NCBI GenBank assembly: GCA_049303335.1
Contig: JBAQNA010000041.1
Span: 1 to 26,731 of the forward strand
Source: DAIDAN01 sp049303335
Lineage (GTDB): Archaea > Aenigmatarchaeota > Aenigmatarchaeia > Aenigmatarchaeales > DAIDAN01
DNA length: 26,731 nucleotides
Reading direction: 5' to 3'
Position numbers and translations under genes: made by a program. Under the pieces are notes generated by a model, which worked only from the letters and a program-made list of their open reading frames with translations, ran no database searches and was not told where the DNA came from. Below, piece after piece: positions 20,335 through 26,731 of the stretch (its first letter is position 1; each line of letters begins with the position of its first letter).

Positions 20335-20447
20335 TTAAAAAAGGGAATATAGAAATAACCGGCAGGAAAAGCCCGCTGTTAATGCATGCGAAAACTCATT
20401 TTGTCAAGTTTAACAGGAAGCTCTCAAGCTTTTCCCTATCGGAATAG
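20335..20447 (+). pseudogene. Remnant 3' end of the PHP gene
   Basis: About 36 codons matching the end of the PHP gene at 18471-18584 remain in frame: KKGNIEITGRKSPLLMHAKT followed by HFVKFNRKLSSFSLSE and a TAG stop. No upstream portion of the PHP gene is present. The fragment was carried along when the neighbouring UbiA gene was duplicated, because the two genes overlap tail to tail. Its bases are still constrained because 52 of them also encode the end of UbiA copy 2. Confidence 0.85.
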
Positions 20448-21412
20448 ATCATATAATTAACATTGTCAATTCCTTCCTTTACATTTTGCGGCATTGCGTT
20501 TGCAAGTTTCTGTTGTGCATCATTCACGGATTCATTCATAATATCGTTTATATGCGCCACGGCCGGATTTTGCATAATGGAAAAAAGCAGGATAAAAACT
20601 AATATAGAAAACACGCCTATTCCATTGCCTATTTTAAATTTTTCTGCATGATCTGAAAACCTCATTTTTCCGGCAGAAAAAAAAATGAAAATAAGGAGAG
20701 GTATAAAAAGAAGAAGTTGCAATTTGAAAGGATAAAAAAGTATAGAAATTACATAAGATATCACACTTAGCGATATTGGAACAAGAAGCAGTCTGTTCTT
20801 TTGAAATATGCTTTTTGATAACTCTATTGCTGAGTCTTTTATATTTTTTTCCTTACCATCTTCATAGAATATCAGTTTCTTTTTGTAAATAAGATAAAAG
20901 ACTATATATGAAAACGAAAATGTTGCAAATATAAACAATGGAAACTTGTCCAGTGTTGCCGTGAGCACAAACCATCCTATAGAATATTTAATGAATTGCA
21001 TAACAAACATTCCAGATTCAACTGCTTTGATTCCTATCCTTTTCATCACAATGCTATGCAGCATGTTAATGAACAGCAACCCTACAACAAGCAAGCCAAA
21101 AATATTGTTTACCACAAATGAGAGCGGCAGGCCTATCAGCAAGGAAATAAAATAATAAGCAACAGCCTCCTTTTTTGTGAGTGTGCCAGCTATAAGCGGC
21201 TTCCTTTTTTTATTTAATGAATCTTTCATATCATTTTCATGGTCGATAATGTCATTCAAGTAATATACAGAATTGTAAGATATCACAAAACCTGCAAGCC
21301 CCAGAAAAAACAAGCCGACATCAAAGCTTCCAAAAAACGCGAAATAAAACATCGCCCCGAAGGCGTACTGTATCGAATTCCTTAACCAAGATATAATGCT
21401 ATAGACAAACAT
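20396..21412 (-). CDS. UbiA-family prenyltransferase (copy 2)
   Basis: A 338-residue paralogue of the gene at 18533. The Asp-rich motif is kept (YYLNDIIDHENDMKDSLNKK followed by RKPLIAG), as are the helix pattern and the polar tail ending NYMIYSDREKLESFLLNLTK. Some active-site-region residues differ: Y-E-S-D-R-K-D-A in copy 1 becomes H-E-N-D-M-K-D-S here, and the KRKK run becomes KKRK. The cytosolic block reads KKKLIFYEDGKEKNIKDSAI. These changes cluster near the motif, so the two enzymes may prefer different acceptors or donors. The start ATG at 21412 uses the same GAGTGA ribosome-binding context as copy 1. The frame is fully open, so both copies are probably functional. Confidence 0.8.
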   Translation of the reverse strand: MFVYSIISWLRNSIQYAFGAMFYFAFFGSFDVGLFFLGLAGFVISYNSVYYLNDIIDHENDMKDSLNKKRKPLIAGTLTKKEAVAYYFISLLIGLPLSFVVNNIFGLLVVGLLFINMLHSIVMKRIGIKAVESGMFVMQFIKYSIGWFVLTATLDKFPLFIFATFSFSYIVFYLIYKKKLIFYEDGKEKNIKDSAIELSKSIFQKNRLLLVPISLSVISYVISILFYPFKLQLLLFIPLLIFIFFSAGKMRFSDHAEKFKIGNGIGVFSILVFILLFSIMQNPAVAHINDIMNESVNDAQQKLANAMPQNVKEGIDNVNYMIYSDREKLESFLLNLTK

Positions 21413-21509
21413 ATTTTTCACTCTTATAAATTAAGACAATGCCTAATTAATTTATTAAAATCTGCATATTTAATGCTTCTTTATAAGTTTACTTTTTTAA
21501 TTTTTGTTT

Positions 21510-22658
21510 ATGAACGTGCTTATTTGCCCGAGCGGCGAGGGATTGGGACATACGACAAGATGCCGCGCGCTTGCGGAAGAATTCATCAGACAGAGGCATA
21601 AGGTCGCATTTGCCGCATATGGCAGCAGCGCCGAATATCTCAGGAGATATAAATTCAAGGTCTACGACTCAGATGCTGAGATATCCCTTGCAGGAAAGTC
21701 AGGAAAATTCAGCATGAGACACACATTGATGAATTCAAAAGGCATATTCTATAAGATGCTGAAGGCGGCATACAAGGAGTGCCGCGCCATAGAGGATTTT
21801 AAGGCGGATATAGTGATTTCTGACTCGAAATATTCCGCATTGTTTGCGGCCAAAATCAAAGGCTTGAAATCGATAATAATTATCAACCAGAATACGATGA
21901 GTATGCATGGAATAAAGAAATTCATAGGTTATGTTGTCTACGGTTCCATCAAGAATCTGAATAAGATAGCGGACAGGATTGTAGTGCCGGATTTTGCCCC
22001 GCCGTACACGGTATGCGAATACAATATTTCCCAAAAGAACAACAAGATGTATTTTTCAGGGCCGCTTATTGTAAGCGAGAAGTGGCGCAATGAAAACAGA
22101 GGCGAAAAATACGTGCTCTCGCTTATAGGCGGCTTCGGATACAGGTCAAGAATCCTTAAAAAAATAAACATGCTGGCACTGAAGAGAAAGGATAAGATGT
22201 TCAAGCTTGTTTGCGGAATTTCACGGATAAATGGACTGAAATGCGGAAAGAACATAGAAATAATAAATTTTGCAAAAAACATGGACCAGCTTTGGACCTA
22301 TTGTGAGATGGTCGTCGCCCACGGCGGGCATAGCACCCTCATGGAAATGGCATGCTTTGGAAAGCCCGGAATAATAGTGCCCGACGCGGGCCATTTCGAG
22401 CAGGAGAACAACGCAAGAAAAATCTCTGAGCTTGGATGCGGAATAACAGTCATGCACAAGGATCTTTCTCTGGGAAGCCTGAATAATGCGATAAACCAGA
22501 TAAGCAAAAATGTAAAATACAAGAGTAATGCAAAGAAGTTGGGCATGCTTGCAAGGAAATACGATGCAAAGAAAACCATTGTAAAAATGGCGCTCTCGCT
22601 CAGCGAAAGTCGGGCAAAGCCGACAAGTTATTGGAAGAAAATATTTCTTCAGAATTAA
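21510..22658 (+). CDS. MurG-like (GT28/GT-B) glycosyltransferase
   Basis: A 382-residue GT-B glycosyltransferase. The N-terminal half opens with the family glycine loop NVLICPSGEGLGHTTRCRAL and contains DIVISDSKYSALFAAK. The C-terminal half holds the nucleotide-sugar binding site: YVLSLIGGFGYRSRIL, then the diagnostic VVAHGGHSTLMEMACFGKPG followed by IIVPDAGHFEQENNARKIS, matching the MurG/UDP-glucuronosyltransferase pattern (H-G-G-x-x-T/S-x-x-E and the later E-Q-x-x-N-A). MurG-type enzymes add a sugar to a membrane-bound polyprenyl or lipid acceptor at the cytosolic face. Next to two UbiA prenyltransferases, a lipid-linked acceptor is plausible. ATG 21510 is preferred over a TTG at 21504, since CTTTATAAG at about 21479-21487 predicts a leaderless message. 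It overlaps the convergent radical SAM gene by 4 bases. Confidence 0.87.
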   Translation: MNVLICPSGEGLGHTTRCRALAEEFIRQRHKVAFAAYGSSAEYLRRYKFKVYDSDAEISLAGKSGKFSMRHTLMNSKGIFYKMLKAAYKECRAIEDFKADIVISDSKYSALFAAKIKGLKSIIIINQNTMSMHGIKKFIGYVVYGSIKNLNKIADRIVVPDFAPPYTVCEYNISQKNNKMYFSGPLIVSEKWRNENRGEKYVLSLIGGFGYRSRILKKINMLALKRKDKMFKLVCGISRINGLKCGKNIEIINFAKNMDQLWTYCEMVVAHGGHSTLMEMACFGKPGIIVPDAGHFEQENNARKISELGCGITVMHKDLSLGSLNNAINQISKNVKYKSNAKKLGMLARKYDAKKTIVKMALSLSESRAKPTSYWKKIFLQN

Positions 22659-23656
22659 TGTTGCAGACCTTTCAGATAGCTGTTCTTTATAAAACTTATG
22701 TAAGTTAAAGGCTCCTTCATGACAATTCTTATTGCATCCAGGTCTGATTTAAGAAAAATGCTGGATTCCCTGAAACATTGCTGTAAGCATTTCTCACAAC
22801 TATTGCTTTCTTCTTTATATGGAAAGAACTTATTTACATCCGTCCCGTTTCCCCTGTACATGCAAGGAAAAACTTTCATATCCCAATCAAGATAGAATAT
22901 TTTTTTGCCGCCGAGGCACGAATGCCTGCTTTTTCTGCCGTCAAGAAAGCTTAAGGCGTCTTCCAGAAAATCCCTGCAGTTGAATATGTTCCTATATTTC
23001 TTCTTTAAGCCTATAATATGCGCTATTACTCTCTTCAGCTCATCTTTGCTGAACTCCACTGATTTGCCTCCCAAGGCAAAGGAAGTCTTGTTTATTGACA
23101 TTGGCGTGCAAAATGAAACGCTCAGTTTCAATCCTTTTAAAAATTTTACTATATCCTCAATATCCTTATAATTGTCTTTTGTTATAGTACAAAGGGCAGA
23201 AACGGGGACGCCGGCCTGCCTTAAATATTTTACAGCATCCAAAGTCTTTTTCAGGATATTCTTGTGTCCCGATATTTTTTCAAACACCTCCGGGTCAGAA
23301 TGGTGCATTGATATGCTTACATGGTCCACTTTGCTTTCCGCGAGCTTCTCGGCTATTTCCCTGTTTATCAAAATGCCGTTTGAAGGGAAGAAAACAATGA
23401 ATCCCAGCTTTTTCGCAAAGCCGAGTATCCTGAAAAAATCAGGATTCAACAAGGGCTCCCCGCCCGTCAATTGAAGAAAGCGAAAGCCGCGACTGTAGAA
23501 TTTTGTCAATGCTTCTTTTGCTTTTTCAAAACTTACAACTTTTTTTTCCTTCATTTTCCATATGGAGCACATCTTGCAGCGGTTGTTGCATGTGTTGTTC
23601 ATTGCAAAGAAAAGCAACTTTCTGTTATCAATGCCGCCCAATAGGTTCTTGATCAT
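22655..23656 (-). CDS. Radical SAM protein with C-terminal SPASM-like cysteines
   Basis: A 333-residue radical SAM enzyme. The cluster motif is Cys23, Cys27, Cys30 (NNTCNNRCKMCSIW), followed by the SAM-binding LQLTGGEPLLNPDF, PSNGILI, and barrel strands DHVSISMHHSDPEVFEKISG and GVPVSALCTITKDNY. C-terminal cysteines (CLGGKKIFYLDWDMKVFPCM, then SCEKCLQQCF) form a SPASM-like or twitch auxiliary cluster site. The C-x-x-x-C-x-x-C-S-I-W motif and 'D-W-D-x-x-V-F-P-C' element resemble enzymes acting on lipids or polysaccharide precursors (HpnH-like) as well as peptide modifiers, so the substrate is open. A TTTATAAGC box about 25-30 bases upstream of the ATG predicts a leaderless message. It is the last member of the lipid/glycan-like island. 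Confidence 0.85.
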   Translation of the reverse strand: MIKNLLGGIDNRKLLFFAMNNTCNNRCKMCSIWKMKEKKVVSFEKAKEALTKFYSRGFRFLQLTGGEPLLNPDFFRILGFAKKLGFIVFFPSNGILINREIAEKLAESKVDHVSISMHHSDPEVFEKISGHKNILKKTLDAVKYLRQAGVPVSALCTITKDNYKDIEDIVKFLKGLKLSVSFCTPMSINKTSFALGGKSVEFSKDELKRVIAHIIGLKKKYRNIFNCRDFLEDALSFLDGRKSRHSCLGGKKIFYLDWDMKVFPCMYRGNGTDVNKFFPYKEESNSCEKCLQQCFRESSIFLKSDLDAIRIVMKEPLTYISFIKNSYLKGLQH

Positions 23657-23778
23657 AGCAATTAGTTATAAGAAATGCTTATAAACGTTTATTTTGTTTT
23701 GCAAGTTATTGGTTAAACATTTAAATAGGTAACAATATCAGTAAAATAGAAGAAAATATTTTTTGCTGTTGTGATTTT

Positions 23779-24306
23779 ATGGATCCTGTAAAAGATTTGC
23801 CGGCGCAGCCAAAACCGGAGACCGTGCTTGTTTTTGTCGAGGTGCCGAAAGGATGCCCGATAAAATACGAGTGGGACAAGGATTTGGGCGTGATGTCTGT
23901 CGACCGTTACATTTATTCGCCGATATTTTATCCCGGCGATTACGGGCTCGTTCCGCAGACGCATTGCAACGACGGCGACCCGCTGGACTGCATCGTGCTC
24001 GTTTCGGCAGCAGGCTATCCTGGAACTGTCGTGGAATGCAGGCCTGTCGCGGTAATGAGAATGGATGACGAAAAGGGCGGGGACGACAAGATTGTCGCGG
24101 TTCCCGTGAAGGACCCGCGCTTCGCGCAAATAAAGGACTTGAAGGACATACCTGAACACACGGTAAAGGAGATTACGCATTTTTTCGAGGTGTACAAGGC
24201 GCTTGAGCCGAAGAAGTGGGTGAAGGTCAAGGACTGGGGGAACGCTGAGGTCGCGATGAAAATCCTGAAGCAGTCCATGGAGCTTTATAAAAGGATGGAA
24301 AAATAA
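23779..24306 (+). CDS. ppa: Inorganic pyrophosphatase, family I
   Basis: A 175-residue soluble pyrophosphatase that hydrolyses PPi, pulling nucleic-acid and aminoacyl-tRNA synthesis forward. The metal- and substrate-binding residues are all visible: Glu-Val-Pro-Lys in VFVEVPKGCPIKYEWDKD, YIYSPIFYPGDYGLVPQT, the signature DGDPLDCIVLV (D-G-D-P-x-D), then VRMDDEKGGDDKIVAVPVKD-like sequence and the closing HFFEVYKALEPKKWVKV. The length is typical of archaeal and bacterial family I hexamers. GTGATTTT directly before the ATG is the ribosome-binding site. It is upstream of rpoE1 on the same strand but separated by 112 bases with a T-rich run and a new TATA box, so it is probably a separate transcript. 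Confidence 0.96.
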   Translation: MDPVKDLPAQPKPETVLVFVEVPKGCPIKYEWDKDLGVMSVDRYIYSPIFYPGDYGLVPQTHCNDGDPLDCIVLVSAAGYPGTVVECRPVAVMRMDDEKGGDDKIVAVPVKDPRFAQIKDLKDIPEHTVKEITHFFEVYKALEPKKWVKVKDWGNAEVAMKILKQSMELYKRMEK

Positions 24307-24418
24307 AATATCTTTCAATCCGGAACCGTTTTTATTTTTTGTTTTGAGCTTTTCGGATTTCGCGCAACCTATTTATATGTTTCGCAACTTGTTATCTGTA
24401 TTGAAAAAGGCGATATGA

Positions 24419-25018
24419 ATGTACCAGATTGTCACGATAGAGGATGTTGTCCGCGTGCCGCCGGCGAAGTTCGGGCTGGACCTGAACGAGGCGCTGAAGG
24501 CGAGCATCGGGGAGAAAATGGAAGGGAAGCTTGACATGCAGATAGGGATAGTGCTTTCCGTGATAGACATAGACGAGGTAGGCGAGGGAAAAATAATTCC
24601 GGGCGACGGCGCAGTCCATTACACGGCCAAGTTCAAGGTGCTGAGCTGGATGCCGCGCGAGCACGAAATTGTGGAAGGCGAGGTTGTCGACATCACCGAG
24701 TTCGGCGCGTTCATAAGGATCGGCGCGATAGACGGGCTCGTTCACATCTCGCAGGTCATGGACGATTATGTGAGCTACGACGAGAAGAACTCGCAGCTCG
24801 CGGGAAGGGAGTCGCACAGGATTTTGAAGCAGGGCGACGGCGTCAGGGCAAGGATAATTTCCATATCATTCAAGGAGCAGAACAAAATAGGACTGACAAT
24901 GAGGCAGCCTTATCTCGGGGCGCTGCACTGGAGCGATAAGCCGGCAGAGAAAAAGGAAAGGGCCGAGAGAAAGCCGAAGAAGAAAAAGCAGAAGATAAGG
25001 TACGAGAGGGGGGCGTAA
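24419..25018 (+). CDS. rpoE1: RNA polymerase subunit E' (Rpo7/RpoE1)
   Basis: A 199-residue homologue of eukaryotic Rpb7, part of the polymerase stalk that binds nascent RNA and aids open-complex formation. Residues 1-80 form the tip domain, starting MYQIVTIEDVVRVPPAKFGL and including MQIGIVLSVIDID. Residues about 82-160 are an S1 RNA-binding domain (EIVEGEVVDITEFGAFIRIG, then AIDGLVHISQVMDDYVSY). The sequence ends with a lysine/arginine-rich tail of about 30 residues. AAAGGCGATATGA before the ATG is the ribosome-binding site and CTATTTATATG (24369-24379) the TATA element. The run rpoE1, spt4, rps24e, rps27ae is a classic archaeal gene order. Confidence 0.95.
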   Translation: MYQIVTIEDVVRVPPAKFGLDLNEALKASIGEKMEGKLDMQIGIVLSVIDIDEVGEGKIIPGDGAVHYTAKFKVLSWMPREHEIVEGEVVDITEFGAFIRIGAIDGLVHISQVMDDYVSYDEKNSQLAGRESHRILKQGDGVRARIISISFKEQNKIGLTMRQPYLGALHWSDKPAEKKERAERKPKKKKQKIRYERGA

Positions 25019-25133
25019 TAAAGAAAACATCGCATAAACAATACGAATAAAAAAGTCTGATGCGAAAACAATTCAAAAAAGACGGTGCCAAAAGATAGAG
25101 GATTTGCAATTCAAACTATATTGTGTGGTAACC

Positions 25134-25319
25134 ATGACAGAACAGGCGTGCAGGGTTTGCAGGAGGCTCGTGAAGGGCAGCATGTGCGCGGTCTGCAAGT
25201 CCTCGGACCTGACGAAAAACTGGAAAGGCATACTCGTGGTGCTTGATGCGAACGGCAGCGAGGTCGCGAAGGAGGTCGGCATAACCGCGCCCGGAAGGTA
25301 TGGGATAAAAGTGAAATAA
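25134..25319 (+). CDS. spt4: Transcription elongation factor Spt4 (RNA polymerase subunit E'')
   Basis: A 61-residue archaeal Spt4, the zinc-binding partner of Spt5/NusG that keeps the elongating polymerase clamp closed. Two zinc pairs are seen, CRVC (6-9) and CAVC (18-21), followed by the family-typical SSDLTKNWKGILVVLDANGS and the C-terminal VGITAPGRYGIKV. The length equals the usual archaeal form. The ATG at 25134 follows GTGGTAACC; an upstream in-frame TTG at 25104 would add ten non-conserved residues and is rejected. Confidence 0.95.
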   Translation: MTEQACRVCRRLVKGSMCAVCKSSDLTKNWKGILVVLDANGSEVAKEVGITAPGRYGIKVK

Positions 25320-25438
25320 AAAGATTTTTCCGCAACTGATGCGTTTATTGAATGAGAATAATAAAAAATCGCCTAAAAAAGAAAACATGCAAAATCATAA
25401 TATATCAAGAAAATCAAAAATAATAAAGAGGTAATTTT

Positions 25439-25729
25439 GTGGAATTCAAGATCGTTTCCGAAAAGCACAATCCCGTGATGAAGAGGCGCGAACTGCTGGC
25501 GGAAATAGCGTACGACAAGGTCACGCCGAGCAAGGCGCACGTCCAGGAGCACGCAGCTGCGAAACTGTCCGTCAATCCGGAAAACGTTGAAGTCTCGAAA
25601 ATACTCTCGGAGCACGGCAAGCCGAAGGGAAAAGCGTGGATAAATATCTGGGAAAGCAAGAAGATTCCGCTGTATGCGCAGGCAAAAGCCGCAACAGCGG
25701 AGCCGGCAAAGGCGGAAGAGAAGAAATAG
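25439..25729 (+). CDS. rps24e: Ribosomal protein S24e
   Basis: A 96-residue small-subunit ribosomal protein of archaeal/eukaryotic type. The sequence EFKIVSEKHNPVMKRRELLA, then KVTPSKAHVQEHAAAKLSVN, and GKAWINIWES follow the S24e pattern (N-P-x-x-x-R-x-E, then T-P-S/T-x-x-x-V, and G-x-A-x-I-Y). It ends in an Ala/Lys/Glu tail. It starts with GTG at 25439, preceded by AGAGGTAATTTT, a good ribosome-binding site. It lies between spt4 and rps27ae on the same strand. Confidence 0.95.
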   Translation: MEFKIVSEKHNPVMKRRELLAEIAYDKVTPSKAHVQEHAAAKLSVNPENVEVSKILSEHGKPKGKAWINIWESKKIPLYAQAKAATAEPAKAEEKK

Positions 25730-25732
25730 GCC

Positions 25733-25825
25733 TTTTTCTTTTCCCATGAAAAGAAAAACTTTTCAGGGGCGCCGAAATCTCCGATTTCGTGCGCAAAAGA
25801 AAAACGCCTGCGAAAAAGAAAGATT
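25733..25825 (+). repeat. Hairpin-rich spacer element between rps24e and rps27ae
   Basis: The spacer starts right after the rps24e stop with a perfect 11-bp hairpin, TTTTTCTTTTC (25733-25743) and GAAAAGAAAAA (25748-25758), loop CCAT. A 7-bp hairpin follows, CGAAATC (25773-25779) with GATTTCG (25783-25789). The next bases, TGCGCAAAAGAAAAACGCC and on, closely resemble part of the tRNA-Arg D-arm intron. The first hairpin could also act as a terminator or mRNA processing site between the two ribosomal genes. Confidence 0.55.
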
Positions 25826-25878
25826 ATCAAAAAATGACAAACTTATTAAACTAATTCAATCTATAACGAGATGATAAT

Positions 25879-26073
25879 ATGCCAAGGGAGGGAAAAAAGC
25901 CGCGAAGCAAGCAGAAGCACAACAACGTGCAGGTCTGGAAGAAATACAAGGTCAGCGGGGACAAGGTCACGAAGGGAAAGTTCTGCCCGCGCTGCGGTGC
26001 CGGCGTCTTCCTCGCCGAGCATAAGAACCGCCTGACTTGCGGGCGCTGCAAATATTCGGAGCAGAAGAAGTGA
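25879..26073 (+). CDS. rps27ae: Ribosomal protein S27ae
   Basis: A 64-residue zinc-binding small-subunit protein. A basic N-terminal tail (REGKKPRSKQKHNNVQVWKK) leads into a C4 zinc ribbon: CPRC (36-39) and CGRC (54-57) around GAGVFLAEHKNRLT. This matches archaeal S27ae, which lacks the ubiquitin fusion of eukaryotes. GATGATAAT before the ATG is a plausible ribosome-binding site, and the gene follows rps24e as in many archaea. Because of the hairpin-rich spacer it may be separately transcribed or processed. Confidence 0.95.
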   Translation: MPREGKKPRSKQKHNNVQVWKKYKVSGDKVTKGKFCPRCGAGVFLAEHKNRLTCGRCKYSEQKK

Positions 26074-26109
26074 ATCGGGATTTAACCTTTTCTACCTAAA
26101 TATAAGAGT

Positions 26110-26448
26110 ATGAAATGTTCACGCTGCGGTGAATGCTGCAAAAGTCTTTCTGAAATAGTAATCTATGAAGAAGATATCGGGAGATGGAAAGAGGAGGGTA
26201 GAATAGATATTCTGAAACACTTTTTGTTAAGTAAAACCAAAAAGCCAAATGAATATCTGGCTGATTTTGTTGAAGATAACGGAAATGAAACGTGCAGTTG
26301 TCCATTCTTGAAAGAAAAAAGAAACATTGCAGAATGTTCAATTTATAATACGCGTCCAGTTATATGCAGGGAAAATCCTGAAATTGATGTAGATATATGT
26401 AATAAGAACGCATACATTAATGCTACACTAATTCCTATTCTCGGTTGA
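26110..26448 (+). CDS. YkgJ-family cysteine-cluster protein
   Basis: A 112-residue protein starting with MKCSRCGECCKSLSEIV, the C-x-x-C-x-x-C-C motif of the YkgJ/CxxCxxCC family. Later cysteines follow the family pattern (ETCSCPFLKEKRNIAECSIY, then NTRPVICRENPEI, matching 'C-P-F-L ... C-x-I-Y-x-x-R-P-x-x-C'). These eight or so cysteines are believed to bind an Fe-S or zinc cluster; the function is unknown. It is AT-rich compared with the adjacent ribosomal genes, suggesting separate ancestry. It lies 36 bases after rps27ae, with CCTAAATATAAG just upstream as a possible promoter, and converges on the VTT-domain gene. Confidence 0.85.
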   Translation: MKCSRCGECCKSLSEIVIYEEDIGRWKEEGRIDILKHFLLSKTKKPNEYLADFVEDNGNETCSCPFLKEKRNIAECSIYNTRPVICRENPEIDVDICNKNAYINATLIPILG

Positions 26449-26459
26449 TAATAACAGGT

Positions 26460-26731
26460 TTAGAAAACTCCCAGTATCCAGCTTATGCTGTAAAAGCCCG
26501 CGTATGCGACAATCAGATTCGCGACAATCTTCCCGAGCAAGGTCGCGATGAAAAACTTTTTTACCGGATATTTCATCGCCCCGCTCATCAGCCCGACAAC
26601 GTCAAAAGGCAGCGGAGTTGCGGCGAAAACAAATATCACGAAAAAGCCGCCGTGTTTTTGGAACCAGCTTTCTGCGAGATTGAACCATTTTTTGTGTTTT
26701 GTTATCAGCGTCTGCGCGCCGTAGCCAGCGC
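26460..26731 (-). CDS. VTT-domain (DedA/YqaA-like) membrane protein, C-terminal part
   Basis: The last 90 codons of a gene that continues beyond the right edge. The visible peptide begins GYGAQTLITKHKKWFNLAES and contains GGFFVIFVFAATPLPFDVVG followed by LMSGAMKYPVKKFFIATLLG and a last membrane helix. The phrases 'F-x-x-T-P-L-P-F-D-V-V-G' and 'G-A-x-x-Y-P-x-x-K-F' are typical of the SNARE-associated/VTT domain family of inner-membrane proteins, related to DedA and TMEM41B/VMP1, which are implicated in lipid scrambling or export. The protein is convergent with the YkgJ-type gene, 11 bases apart. The start and N-terminus cannot be seen. Confidence 0.85.
   Translation of the reverse strand, partial: AGYGAQTLITKHKKWFNLAESWFQKHGGFFVIFVFAATPLPFDVVGLMSGAMKYPVKKFFIATLLGKIVANLIVAYAGFYSISWILGVF

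Larger units (their letters stand above)
20335..21473. repeat. Segmental duplication, copy B
   Basis: This is the counterpart of 18471-19619 in the same orientation. It contains the PHP remnant, UbiA copy 2 and the matching upstream AT-rich region. This copy is visibly more AT-rich than copy A, with many C-to-T and G-to-A type differences, suggesting different drift or a different age in this lineage. Confidence 0.85.

Noticed and set aside
25733..25875. Open frame continuing through the rps24e-rps27ae spacer, considered as a small basic protein
   Set aside because: There is no ribosome-binding site at its internal ATG, and the region is dominated by palindromes shared with the tRNA introns.

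Overview
The window is archaeal. Core genes are of archaeal/eukaryotic type: ribosomal proteins L15e, S24e and S27ae, RNA polymerase subunits RpoK and RpoE1 (Rpo7), Spt4, and elongation factor aEF-1beta next to its usual small zinc-ribbon partner. Many genes have an archaeal TATA box about 25-30 bases before the likely transcript start. Others have a GGTGAT-like ribosome-binding site 3-6 bases before the ATG. Bacterial-looking genes are mixed in (short MetRS, malic enzyme, LarB/LarC, LemA/TPM), along with intron-rich tRNAs and many small orphan genes. This points to a small-genome lineage such as DPANN, but that placement is inference.

Layout. 1-870: divergent rpl15e (cut by the window edge) and lemA. 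1006-4451: an AT-rich orphan, a TPM-domain membrane protein with a zinc ribbon and Gly-rich tail, then larB-larC. 4551-9642, mostly minus strand: rpoK, thioredoxin reductase, malic enzyme, an ATP-cone/PD-(D/E)XK nuclease and an orphan. Among them on the plus strand sits an AT-rich fusion of a DUF2064-type glycosyltransferase with a RibD-like deaminase. 9683-11185: a Mth938-like protein, an Arg-tRNA with two introns, then the cluster zinc ribbon, MazG-like, aEF-1beta. 11195-16849: small orphans, a radical SAM enzyme, a tetraether-lipid-synthase (Tes) homologue, MetRS and a ribbon-helix-helix protein. 16879-17796: a Pro(UGG)-tRNA whose T-arm carries two introns, abutting convergent trmI, the tRNA T-loop m1A methyltransferase. 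17919-23656: a membrane-glycolipid-like island with a PHP hydrolase, two duplicated UbiA-family prenyltransferases flanking a methyltransferase, a MurG-like glycosyltransferase and a radical SAM enzyme. 23779-26731: pyrophosphatase, rpoE1, spt4, rps24e, rps27ae, a YkgJ-type cysteine-cluster protein and the end of a VTT-domain membrane protein.

How the parts fit. The housekeeping blocks serve transcription and translation. The UbiA/GT/radical-SAM island, together with the Tes homologue, suggests modification of membrane or polyprenyl lipids. The most striking signals are the tRNA genes: both can be folded into complete cloverleaves only after removing two introns each, and in tRNA-Pro the second splice site forms only once the first intron is gone. 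A second signal is a segmental duplication that copied a UbiA gene together with the tail of its overlapping neighbour. There is no gene-free stretch over 300 bases. No rRNA, CRISPR array or insertion sequence was seen.
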